Below, one piece after another: positions 34,893 to 43,312 of a stretch of DNA of 64,000 bases. The translations under genes were made by a program, and so were the position numbers. The number at the start of each line of letters is the position of its first letter. Position 1 is the first letter of the stretch. The notes beneath the pieces are model-generated. The model saw only the letters and a program-made list of their open reading frames with translations, searched no databases and was not told the origin of the DNA. This DNA comes from Paenibacillus sp. FSL A5-0031 (lineage in GTDB: Bacteria; Bacillota; Bacilli; Paenibacillales; Paenibacillaceae), in contig NZ_MRTD01000019.1 in NCBI RefSeq assembly GCF_001956295.1, positions 1 through 64,000 of the forward strand, in the 5' to 3' direction.

Positions 34893-34944
34893 CGAACCTC
34901 CACCTCCATTGGCTTTTAACAGCAGCGTCTTGACTCATCCTCAT
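34882..34944 (-). other. Possible 20-codon upstream ORF overlapping the GMC start
   Basis: GGGAGG lies before an ATG at 34944 that opens a 20-codon frame (MRMSQDAAVKSQWRWRFDED) ending in TGA inside the first codons of the GMC gene, an 11-base overlap. It could couple translation. The peptide itself is not recognised. Confidence 0.3.
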
Positions 34945-35364
34945 GCACGCTCCTCCCTAATTTGCACAACGATACCTTAACAGCTTGCTTCACGCAGTCC
35001 CCAAGTTCTTCATGCATCACTAACCTTACTTTTTAACCTTTTAAAATCACACGAATACATCTATTTAAATATAGCTTCATTTCCATCTTATACTTTTCAC
35101 TGAGTTGTTCAAGTGTTTTTCATTCTTTGTTCATTCCAAAATAGTAAACAATTATTCCTAATGATCAGATTTCATATCAAACAAAAAACCACCGTTTTGG
35201 AAACAGTGGTTTTAAGCTTAAGTTCGCAGATGTTCATAAACTAGAGCTTTTCTGGATGATAAAACGCACATGAAGCATACGTACAAATGCCGCTTTGGCC
35301 GAAATTGTTAACTTAAAGAGGTAGGATACGTTCTGTCAGACTGGAAAAAGCTAACCTCTTGCCT
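34945..35364. other. Intergenic region with one hairpin
   Basis: This 420-base stretch between the GMC and GH116 genes holds the hairpin at 35185-35213 and AT-rich sequence. No credible gene or RNA family is seen. Confidence 0.6.
35185..35213. terminator. Terminator hairpin downstream of the GH116 gene
   Basis: AAACCAC-CGTTT pairs with AAACA-GTGGTTT around TGG, with A and T tracts on the two sides. It lies about 150 bases after the GH116 stop on the minus strand. Confidence 0.7.
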
Positions 35365-37959
35365 CTAAGCATGCTTTATCACAAGCATGTTTCCCTCATC
35401 AATGATAATCGGCTGTTCAAAATGAATCCTATCTTCTACGATGATATAAGCCAAACTAGCATCGCCTAATTCGATTTGTTTAATCGTTTCGATTCTATCT
35501 TCGGGTAGTCCAATCGATTTTAAGACCAGCTTGCCGCCCAGTAATTGCAACTGCGTCTGTGTCTCGCTTTGCTCGTAGACGCCCCAGCCCATGTCAAGCG
35601 ACCATAACGTACGAAACTTATCCACATCCGACTGAACAGGTTTGAATCCAATCATGCCTTCGACCATGTCGTATTCGAAGCCGCTGAAGGCTTGCAGCAA
35701 GGAGTAACTTGCCAGAGATCTCGCGTAGTTGCTGCCGCATTCGATCTCGTTCCACGGATTGCGTTTCTCGCCGTCGTAACGCTCCCGGATCGCTTGAACA
35801 ATGGAAACCCCCTCATCGATGAAACCCTCTTGAATCATGTGCGCAGCCGCTTGGTATTCGAAACCGGTCATCGTCTCCGAGTTATATGTGAGCGGAATCA
35901 CCGGCTTATGACGGCCATCTGGCCAAGTGCAGATCACGAGTCCGCCCTCGTCGTTAAGAGAGTACAAGCGCCAAGTATTCGCTTCCCGCCTCATGCTGGA
36001 TTTGAAATTATACCGATACAATGACTTCAAAGCTGTACGCATCTGCTCCTTATCGAAAATTTCGCCCAAACCGCATAAATTAGCGTGCCATTGTGCAATA
36101 ACTTGGTCAATGACGCAGCCTTCCCCAATCTGGTATTTGATCTCCCCTCGTTCATTGTTCCAATATGTGCTGACGGTCTCTGTGTCGAATTTATCGAGCA
36201 GCGATTTATCCGATAAATCGATTTGTTGAACGTAGTACTCGCCATTGAACAGATGCTCATCGATCCATCGCTTTCCCGATCGAAACAGGCTGTCAAATTC
36301 GTCCGCAGTTTCACTCTCACCCAAGAATGCCGCCATCTCCGCTCCCGCTTTAAGAGCCGCTAAGTAAAATCCGTTCAGCCAAGAATTCGGTCCGTATAGC
36401 TCCATGTCAAGAGTGTGATGCTGCCTGCCCGACAATACGCCCGTTTTATCTGGGTCCCATTTGTCCTCGTTAGTATCGGCCCAAGCGTACGTAATGCTTT
36501 GCTTAATTTCTGGCCAGACGGATGTAAGCCACTCTGTATTGCCCGATATTTTCCAATCTCGATAAGCTTTAATAACGCCGCCGAATTGACCATCCGCGCA
36601 AGCACGGGAATCCATCCGCTCGCGTCCGAGCGGGAGCATTAACCGGAATGACATTCTGCCGTCGTCGCGTTTGTTGTATTTAAAATCTAAATCCCGCATG
36701 CTGCGCTCTAATCGTGGGAACAGGAAGGGCAGTGCATAAGCATAATTCCATACATGCGTACAGGAACCTTCGCAACAGCCAGTATCTTCGATGCTGCCTT
36801 CAAATCCATAGAAGGAACCGTCGGTTAGACGTAGTGATGTTGCCGTTTTGAGCACGGATAAATTTGCGGACACCGCATCCTTGACGACATCTGGCACCGT
36901 CGATGAGAACAACGCATCTTTAAACTTAACGGTCTCGCTGTAAAGACGATCCCAATGGTCAAAAGCATACTTCGCGCATGCGCTGGAATCCTCAAACAGC
37001 GTCGCATAATAATTTTTCCAGCTGTTAGAGCCTAGCGGATTGGGATTCCAATAGTTCTCCACGTTTGGAAAGCTCCAGCTGATCGTGAATCGAATCTTTT
37101 TCTTCTCTCCGGGCTTCAGCTCAATATGAGCGGCAAGTGATGCCGTGTCTTTGCGAACCGTAGGCGGTTCTGTCACGGGGTACTGCCGATTTTGCAAACG
37201 TCCTTGCTGCGTGAAATCATGCCAGAACATCTCGAGATTGTCGCACCAGCCGCCGCGATACCAGAACTCTTGGTAGCTGACATCTGGTGCATCAGTTGAC
37301 AGGGTGATATCTCCGAACTGCACGTGCGCATCGTCATGCTGATCAGAGCATAGTTTAATCATTTGAATGGATTCGCCTTCGATGCCTTCAATCATGCTGT
37401 ATTGGTGATTTACCTTTTCCGTCGGAATGGGGTTGCCAGCCGAGAGGCATAACGTGTATGCAATCTTATCAGGATTTGTATTTTCAATTTCCCACTCAAA
37501 AAAAGCCGCGGGAAGGCTAGAGTCATCCTCTTGCAGAGGAATGAACGGATTAAAGGCTACTAATTCGACTCGCCCAGGGAAATCGATTTCCTCAAATGAC
37601 ATACCTGCCAACGGGAATTCGCCCCTGAATTCCACCTCCCGAAAATGCGGCATACCCGCCATCGTCTGGCTTTCAGGTCCGAATCCGTATCCGCTATGCA
37701 GCGGAGCGCCGCGAAGATGCTCACCGACGTAAGGCGCTTGCAAATCGCCGTTCAACACCCGCGCATCCAGCACTTTTCCCTCCCGCTCCGCCTTTATTGC
37801 GAAGTGGCTAAAACCGTTGAAACTCTTCTTGTTCGGACGGTTGAATATTTCCCAGTCCACCAACCGGCCATTGCCTGCAAGACCGATGCTTCCGCTGCCG
37901 ATTCCTCCAAGCGGAAAACTTATTTCCCTCATTTTAGTACCCTTATACGCCTTTTTCAT
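35365..37959 (-). CDS. GH116-family glycoside hydrolase (glucosylceramidase/GBA2-like)
   Basis: This is a large intracellular glycosidase of 864 residues. The N-terminal beta-sandwich (about 10-300) starts with FPLGGIGSGSIGLAGNGRLVDWEI, and an (alpha/alpha)6 barrel follows (about 370-800). By analogy with studied GH116 enzymes the nucleophile is E397 in CCEGSCTHVWNY and the acid/base D518 in HHTLDMELYGPNSW. Bacterial members act as beta-glucosidases or beta-xylosidases. The start is ATG 37959 after GGGAGGG; earlier in-frame codons to 38001 lack a ribosome site. It is divergent from an AraC regulator, its likely activator. Confidence 0.92.
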   Translation of the reverse strand: MKKAYKGTKMREISFPLGGIGSGSIGLAGNGRLVDWEIFNRPNKKSFNGFSHFAIKAEREGKVLDARVLNGDLQAPYVGEHLRGAPLHSGYGFGPESQTMAGMPHFREVEFRGEFPLAGMSFEEIDFPGRVELVAFNPFIPLQEDDSSLPAAFFEWEIENTNPDKIAYTLCLSAGNPIPTEKVNHQYSMIEGIEGESIQMIKLCSDQHDDAHVQFGDITLSTDAPDVSYQEFWYRGGWCDNLEMFWHDFTQQGRLQNRQYPVTEPPTVRKDTASLAAHIELKPGEKKKIRFTISWSFPNVENYWNPNPLGSNSWKNYYATLFEDSSACAKYAFDHWDRLYSETVKFKDALFSSTVPDVVKDAVSANLSVLKTATSLRLTDGSFYGFEGSIEDTGCCEGSCTHVWNYAYALPFLFPRLERSMRDLDFKYNKRDDGRMSFRLMLPLGRERMDSRACADGQFGGVIKAYRDWKISGNTEWLTSVWPEIKQSITYAWADTNEDKWDPDKTGVLSGRQHHTLDMELYGPNSWLNGFYLAALKAGAEMAAFLGESETADEFDSLFRSGKRWIDEHLFNGEYYVQQIDLSDKSLLDKFDTETVSTYWNNERGEIKYQIGEGCVIDQVIAQWHANLCGLGEIFDKEQMRTALKSLYRYNFKSSMRREANTWRLYSLNDEGGLVICTWPDGRHKPVIPLTYNSETMTGFEYQAAAHMIQEGFIDEGVSIVQAIRERYDGEKRNPWNEIECGSNYARSLASYSLLQAFSGFEYDMVEGMIGFKPVQSDVDKFRTLWSLDMGWGVYEQSETQTQLQLLGGKLVLKSIGLPEDRIETIKQIELGDASLAYIIVEDRIHFEQPIIIDEGNMLVIKHA

Positions 37960-38102
37960 GCTTATACCCTCCCTTAAGATCATGGTATACTTGAACAACA
38001 ATCTACCTTCATCTTAATGGAATATAAGCAATATTCCTGTATATATAAGATCTATTTTTTATGTATAAAACGATTATTTTATAATGAAAGAGGCAGATTA
38101 CG

Positions 38103-38978
38103 ATGAAATTAGAGGACTACGTCATCGCTCCCTATGTTCGCGAATCAGATTATGCGATCCGTCCGCCCTTTTTCCTTGGCGAGCGCAATTTGCTGGATTA
38201 TATCATTTTTTACGTGCAGGAGGGTTCGTTCGAAATCGAGGTCAACGGTAACGTTCATCTCCTGAATGCAGGAGATCTCTGTTTGCTTCAGCCCGGGGAC
38301 GTACATTCAATCAAAGGCATTACCGATACGATCAACCCTTACGTGCATCTGGATTTCTTTTATAATTCAGAGAAGGATAAGAGCTTTATCACACGACCAG
38401 GACAATTGGACATGTCCCCCTACTCCACTTACTCACAACCTAGATTACATGAATGCGAATCCTTACTCATTCCATTTAAACTTGAAACTCCGCACTCCGT
38501 TAAGCTGCGTGACCTCGTCTTCAAGATCATTGAATGCTGGCAGTCACAAACCTATCTAGGCATCATGGAAGCCAATCAGCTGGCTTATGAATTTCTAACC
38601 GTGATTTTCAAAAGTTATATGAAGCCACAAGCTGCCTCGTCATCTCGTCGTCCTTTCTTGAACTGGATTACGTCCTATTTAGCGTTTCGCATCTCAGAAC
38701 CTATCAATGTTAGCGATATGGCCAAAAGAGCAGATCTTTCTCCCTCTCGATTCACAGTACTATTCAAGAAACAATTCAATATGACACCTTATCAATACTT
38801 ACTGAATTTGCGTATCCAGCATGCTCAGGAGTTGTTGAAGGAAGGCATGTCCCTTCAGCAGACAAGTGAATATTGCGGTTTCACTGACGTTCATCATTTA
38901 TCCAAAACTTTCAAGTCCATAACTGGAGTCAATCCCGGTTATTTCAAAAGGAACTATGATCAGGAACGAAATCACTAA
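38103..38978 (+). CDS. AraC-family transcriptional regulator
   Basis: This 291-residue sugar-type AraC regulator has an N-terminal cupin (about 30-100, FYVQEGSFEIEVNG, GDLCLLQPGDVHSI) and a C-terminal DNA-binding domain (about 190-290, INVSDMAKRADLSPSRFTVLFKK and SEYCGFTDVHHLSKTFKSITGVNPGYFKR). AAAGAGG precedes the ATG. It is divergent from the GH116 gene 143 bases away and most likely controls it. It is not adjacent to an ABC importer, although the plus-strand importer at 39.7 kb is nearby. Confidence 0.9.
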   Translation: MKLEDYVIAPYVRESDYAIRPPFFLGERNLLDYIIFYVQEGSFEIEVNGNVHLLNAGDLCLLQPGDVHSIKGITDTINPYVHLDFFYNSEKDKSFITRPGQLDMSPYSTYSQPRLHECESLLIPFKLETPHSVKLRDLVFKIIECWQSQTYLGIMEANQLAYEFLTVIFKSYMKPQAASSSRRPFLNWITSYLAFRISEPINVSDMAKRADLSPSRFTVLFKKQFNMTPYQYLLNLRIQHAQELLKEGMSLQQTSEYCGFTDVHHLSKTFKSITGVNPGYFKRNYDQERNH

Positions 38979-38983
38979 CTGCA

Positions 38984-39223
38984 TTAGCCGCCCGTCTCAT
39001 TTATAAAAATCGATTCTTTATCCGGTTTTACACCAATAAATACTGGCAAGCTTTTAACCAGCTGGCCTTCCCCAATCTCTCTCGGAAAAAATGCAATGAA
39101 TAGATCGGATTTGCCCACCCTTTTTCCTGTAAACGAAAGCTGAAACGAATAGCCATTTTGATCAAAACTATCCATCCACTTACGCATGAGGCCTAGCTTG
39201 GCAGCTGTCTCTGGATTCATCAT
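38984..39223 (-). CDS. Hypothetical protein, possible C-terminal part of a broken gene
   Basis: I do not recognise this protein. The 79-residue frame begins MMNPETAAKLGLMRKW and ends FIGVKPDKESIFINETGG; its only ATGs have no convincing ribosome site. The frame remains open upstream for 16 more codons (YRYEYPEISFPDGYIQ), which read like genuine protein sequence without a start. It lies immediately downstream, in another frame, of the gene at 39261-39509. A frameshift splitting one ancestral gene is a plausible reading. Confidence 0.4.
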   Translation of the reverse strand: MMNPETAAKLGLMRKWMDSFDQNGYSFQLSFTGKRVGKSDLFIAFFPREIGEGQLVKSLPVFIGVKPDKESIFINETGG

Positions 39224-39260
39224 CTGTATATAGCCATCGGGAAAGGATATTTCTGGATAT

Positions 39261-39509
39261 TCATAGCGGTATCACTTCATTTGCGTTGCGCAAATGAAGT
39301 ACCTTCGTATGTTGGATAAAATCTGAATCCGTCTCATAACCCCGCATTGCCGCTTCAGCTGGAATATCCAGCAGCTCCGCCGCCAGCGCCAGCGCGTCTT
39401 CAGCAAAGATCCTTTCTTTCTCCCAAATCGCCTTTAGTTCGGCAGGGTTCACACCGGGCGAACAAAACTCAGCCCATTTTGAAGGCAGCCCATTCACGTA
39501 ATTATCCAT
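39261..39509 (-). CDS. Hypothetical protein, possible N-terminal part of a broken gene
   Basis: I do not recognise this 82-residue protein. It is mostly helical (NPAELKAIWEKERIFAEDALALAAELLD), begins at an ATG directly after a TAA, and has no clear ribosome site. It ends NANEVIPL, where the next frame takes over with protein-like sequence continuing into 38984-39223. It lies between the AraC regulator and the plus-strand ABC importer and is probably unrelated to both. It may be a decayed gene. Confidence 0.4.
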   Translation of the reverse strand: MDNYVNGLPSKWAEFCSPGVNPAELKAIWEKERIFAEDALALAAELLDIPAEAAMRGYETDSDFIQHTKVLHLRNANEVIPL

Positions 39510-39696
39510 TTATTTTAACACATATTGGAATTAAGCCTTGAGTCCATTCTTAAAGTTCTGTAAAACAGAATGATCGAATCTAACGTTTGTTGACTATAGT
39601 ATCAAGTTTGTTATCTAGAAGCATCAAATCCTCCTATTATACAATGAGCTTAACAAGTGCAACACATCCGAGAAGACACCGAAAGGAGTAAAAGGC

Positions 39697-40653
39697 ATGA
39701 AATCGACAGTTGAACTTCAAGATAAAAGAAAGCGCTTACGAATTCGTTGGCACAAGCAGGATACAGAACTCACCCTCTTGGCATTGCCTACAACGATATG
39801 GTACATCCTGTTTTGTTTCTTACCTATGTTCGGGATCATTATTGCCTTCAAAAACTTCAAAATTAGCGGCGGGTTTTTGAGCAATGTATTTAATAGTCCT
39901 TGGGTAGGCTTCAAAAACTTTGAGTTCTTATTCAAGTCAAATGACGCTTGGATCATTATTCGAAACACCATTGGATACAACATTATTTTTATCGTTCTAG
40001 GTATTGTGTTGCCCGTACTCTTCGCTATTATGATCGGGCTGCTCCACAGCCGCAAAGCAAGTAAAGTCTATCAGACGATGATGTTCCTCCCTTATTTCCT
40101 ATCTTGGGTTGTCGTATCTGCTGTAGGCTGGGCGTTCCTAAGCTTTGATAAAGGGATTCTTAATCAATTGCTCGTCAACATGGGCGGCGATCCTGTTAAC
40201 TGGTACATGGAGCCGGCTTACTGGCCGTACATTCTAATTCTCTTAAATGTATGGAAAGGCTTAGGTTATGGCATGGTCATTTATTTGGCAACCATCACAA
40301 GCCTTGACAGCACTTACTATGAGGCAGCTGTAATTGATGGCGCTTCCATTTGGCAGCAAACACGTTTTATTACATTGCCAATGCTCAAACTCGTTATCGT
40401 CATGCTGTTCATTCTATCAGTTGGACGTATATTCTACACCGATTTCGGCTTGTTCTTTCAGGTTACGCGAGATTCCAATTCATTGTTTAACGTGTCTACC
40501 ACCATCGATGTCATGGTGTATAAACAACTGAAATCCGCCACCTTAGGGATGGCAGCTGCTGCCGCATTCGTACAGTCCGTTCTGGGTTGTGCAACTATTC
40601 TAATCGCTAATTGGATTGTTCGCAAAATCGATCCTGATAGCGCGATGATGTAA
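39697..40653 (+). CDS. Carbohydrate ABC transporter permease (LplB type)
   Basis: This first permease of the second CUT1 importer has 318 residues and six membrane helices. The EAA loop reads YYEAAVIDGASIWQQTRFITLPML. GGAG lies 8 bases before the ATG. It starts a plus-strand locus: permease, permease, binding protein, kinase, regulator, second binding protein. The partner permease follows after 12 bases. The ATPase must come from elsewhere. Confidence 0.92.
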   Translation: MKSTVELQDKRKRLRIRWHKQDTELTLLALPTTIWYILFCFLPMFGIIIAFKNFKISGGFLSNVFNSPWVGFKNFEFLFKSNDAWIIIRNTIGYNIIFIVLGIVLPVLFAIMIGLLHSRKASKVYQTMMFLPYFLSWVVVSAVGWAFLSFDKGILNQLLVNMGGDPVNWYMEPAYWPYILILLNVWKGLGYGMVIYLATITSLDSTYYEAAVIDGASIWQQTRFITLPMLKLVIVMLFILSVGRIFYTDFGLFFQVTRDSNSLFNVSTTIDVMVYKQLKSATLGMAAAAAFVQSVLGCATILIANWIVRKIDPDSAMM

Positions 40654-40665
40654 GGAGGTAAGACC

Positions 40666-41595
40666 ATGTCAACGAGAAGGACTTACGAAACAGGCCTTGA
40701 GAAATTCAACCGTACAAGCAACGTAGTAAACCTATTTTTCAACCTGATCTTTATCGTATTGGCGCTGATCTGCGTCATACCCGTAATTGTAGTGCTATCC
40801 ATTTCACTTTCCAGTGAGGACTCCATACGTGAGACAGGATATCATATATTGCCGGTTGCATTATCAGGCGAAGCATACGCTTATGTGATCAAGCAAGGAA
40901 CGATGATTTTGCGAGCGCTCGGCGTATCCGCTCTTGTTACGGTGGTTGGTACTGTGCTCGGTATATTTCTTACCACCTCCATGGGTTATGTTCTTTCTCG
41001 CCCAAACTACAAACTGAAGGGCTTTCTAACTTGGGTCGTTTTCATTCCTATGATATTCAATGGCGGTCTGGTTTCCAGCTACTTCATTAATACTAACCTA
41101 TTAGGACTAAAAGACAGCGTCTGGGCACTCATTCTGCCGCTTGCCGTCTCTTCATTTAACGTTATCATTTGTAAAACCTTCTTTAAAAGCACGATTCCTG
41201 ACGGGCTGATTGAATCTGCTGAAATTGATGGTGCGAGCCAGCTGCGAATCTTTTTCTCCATCATTCTGCCGATTTCCTTGCCTGTCATTGCAACCATTGG
41301 ACTATTTCTCTGCTTCTCTTATTGGAATGACTGGTTTCAATCGATGTTATACATCAACAACCAGAACCTATATTCTTTGCAGGCACTGCTTAACAGCTTG
41401 ATGAGCAATGTCGATGCGCTTGCCAAAAACGCTGCAAGTATGGGCGTTAGCTATGCCGTGCTCGTCGCAACGATGCCGAAGGAATCTGCCCGCATGGCTG
41501 TAGCGATTATCATTGTTCTGCCTGTAGCCTTCGCCTATCCGTTCTTCCAGAAATATTTCATTTCCGGGTTAACGATTGGCGCAGTTAAAGGATAA
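40666..41595 (+). CDS. Carbohydrate ABC transporter permease (YtcP type)
   Basis: This second permease has 309 residues and six membrane helices. The EAA loop LIESAEIDGASQLRIFFSIILPIS is present, and the C-terminus ends FISGLTIGAVKG, the YtcP-type ending shared with the permease at 15141. The ribosome site AAGGAGG is ideal. A stable hairpin without a T tract follows at 41604-41627, before the binding-protein gene. Confidence 0.92.
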   Translation: MSTRRTYETGLEKFNRTSNVVNLFFNLIFIVLALICVIPVIVVLSISLSSEDSIRETGYHILPVALSGEAYAYVIKQGTMILRALGVSALVTVVGTVLGIFLTTSMGYVLSRPNYKLKGFLTWVVFIPMIFNGGLVSSYFINTNLLGLKDSVWALILPLAVSSFNVIICKTFFKSTIPDGLIESAEIDGASQLRIFFSIILPISLPVIATIGLFLCFSYWNDWFQSMLYINNQNLYSLQALLNSLMSNVDALAKNAASMGVSYAVLVATMPKESARMAVAIIIVLPVAFAYPFFQKYFISGLTIGAVKG

Positions 41596-41603
41596 TCAAC
41601 GAA

Positions 41604-41627
41604 ATAAACCAAGCCTGCTTGGTTTAT
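41604..41627 (+). other. Intergenic mRNA hairpin between permease and binding-protein genes
   Basis: ATAAACCAAG and CTTGGTTTAT form a perfect 10-bp stem around CCTG. There is no T tract, so it more likely protects or processes the mRNA than terminates it. Confidence 0.6.
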
Positions 41628-41682
41628 GATAGATCACTGTACAACGCTTACGGTGACACAACTTCAATAAGGGGGAAATGAA

Positions 41683-43176
41683 ATGAAGAAATCTTGGAAG
41701 TTCATCTCTACGCTTTGTATTCTCACACTACTGGTGAGTGGCTTAGCAGCCTGCTCCGGCTCGAACTCACCTGCTGCAACAAATGCTCCGTCAAAGACAG
41801 ATGCGCCAAAGGACGGCGAAACACCAAGCAAGGATATTCCGACGCTCATCTGGTGGACGATCGGCGGCCAAGTACCTAATAACTTCGGCAAAGCGATCGA
41901 TGCTATGAATGAATATACAGCGGAGAAAATTGGTGTAAAAATTGACATCAAAGTAGCCAGCTGGGGTGAATGGGACACCAAAATCAACACAATTGTAAAT
42001 ACTGGCGAACCCTTCGACATTATGTTCACAAACAGCGGTAAATACAGCAAGCAAGTGGCTATGGGAGCTTTTGCCGATATCACTGATTTAGTTCAAAGTG
42101 ATGCGCCTGACTTATACAAATTGATTCCTGAAAAGGTTTGGGATGGCACGAAAATTGGCGGCAAATATTATTCCGTACCTACTTATAAGGATTCGGCACT
42201 AACGCAATATTGGGTGTACGATGATAAATACGTGCAAAAGTACAATATTGATATCAACAACATCAAAACCCTGCAGGACCTTGATCAACCGCTTCACAAC
42301 ATCAAGTCCGGCGAAGGCAAAAGCTTCTACCCATTGCCGATGACGCAAGGTGAAGGCTTGAATGGTTTCTTTAACAATTATGATGATTTAACACTAGGCT
42401 TCACTCCGGTTGGCGTAAGAGCTGACGATGCATCACGTACGGTTGTCTCTGTTCTTGAGCAGCCTGATGTTATGGCCGATCTGAAGCTCCTGCATAAATG
42501 GTACCAAGATGGCATCATCAACCCAGATGCTCCGACTAAAACAGAGAATGAAAAAGGCAGACCATTCTTTGCAGCTCAGGCATTTCCGGGTGCAGAAGTA
42601 AGCTGGCAAATCAATGATGCTGTTGAAAAATATGATATGGTTCAACACTTTGGCCCTATTTATACAACAAGCACGATCCAAGGCTCCTTGAATGCGATTT
42701 CTGCGAATTCGAAATATAAGAAAGAAGCACTAAAGTACCTCGAATTAGTCAACACTGATCCAAAACTACGCAATATGCTTGCATTCGGCGAGCTAGACGT
42801 AGATTACAAAAATGTGGATGGCGAAAAGGTTATCGAGCGTACTTCTGATACTTGGCCGCTGGCTGCTTACTCCCAAGGTACATTCTTTAATCTAGCAGTT
42901 ACCAAGGGTGCTCCTGAGGATCAATGGGACCAAGTTAAAAAGCTGAATGACGCAGCGACATCCTCCACTGTGCTAGGTTTCGCATTGGACATCAGCAATC
43001 TTCAGACCGAAGTGGCAAATTGCCAATCCGTATGGGACAAATACAAATATGAACTCATTACAGGCGCATCCGATCCGGAGAAAATGATTCCTAAAATTAC
43101 TGCTGAATTAAAGTCCGCTGGCATGGACACAATTATGAAAGCGGCTCAAGAGCAAATCAATAACTACTTCAAGTAA
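41683..43176 (+). CDS. Extracellular sugar-binding lipoprotein
   Basis: This binding subunit of the second importer has 497 residues. A lipoprotein signal with lipobox LAAC (cysteine at about 25) is followed by a Pro/Ala/Thr/Lys linker and a two-lobe fold (IPTLIWWTIGGQ, PFDIMFTNSGKY, YYSVPTYKDSAL). AGGGGG precedes the ATG. A strong hairpin follows the gene. Its paralogue at 45842-47362 shares the same organisation. The ligand is unknown. Confidence 0.92.
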   Translation: MKKSWKFISTLCILTLLVSGLAACSGSNSPAATNAPSKTDAPKDGETPSKDIPTLIWWTIGGQVPNNFGKAIDAMNEYTAEKIGVKIDIKVASWGEWDTKINTIVNTGEPFDIMFTNSGKYSKQVAMGAFADITDLVQSDAPDLYKLIPEKVWDGTKIGGKYYSVPTYKDSALTQYWVYDDKYVQKYNIDINNIKTLQDLDQPLHNIKSGEGKSFYPLPMTQGEGLNGFFNNYDDLTLGFTPVGVRADDASRTVVSVLEQPDVMADLKLLHKWYQDGIINPDAPTKTENEKGRPFFAAQAFPGAEVSWQINDAVEKYDMVQHFGPIYTTSTIQGSLNAISANSKYKKEALKYLELVNTDPKLRNMLAFGELDVDYKNVDGEKVIERTSDTWPLAAYSQGTFFNLAVTKGAPEDQWDQVKKLNDAATSSTVLGFALDISNLQTEVANCQSVWDKYKYELITGASDPEKMIPKITAELKSAGMDTIMKAAQEQINNYFK

Positions 43177-43180
43177 GTTG

Positions 43181-43223
43181 AATAAGCATCCCATATTGAG
43201 ACACTCTGTATGGGATGCTTATT
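43181..43223 (+). terminator. Terminator-like hairpin after the binding-protein gene
   Basis: A perfect 15-bp stem (43181-43195 with 43209-43223) is followed by TTTCTT on the right. It would partly stop transcription before the kinase and regulator genes. Confidence 0.8.
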
Positions 43224-43312
43224 TCTTGCTATCTATGAAGCTTCGCTTAATCATGATAAAGTGGTATGGAAACCACTTGCTTTTAGGCGAGCTGCTGCAA
43301 TTGAGGTGCCAT

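Noticed and set aside
34990..35040. Short minus-strand frame MHEELGDCVKQAVKVSLCK as a small protein gene
   Set aside because: The ribosome site is weak and the frame ends inside the leader of the GMC gene; there is no further support.
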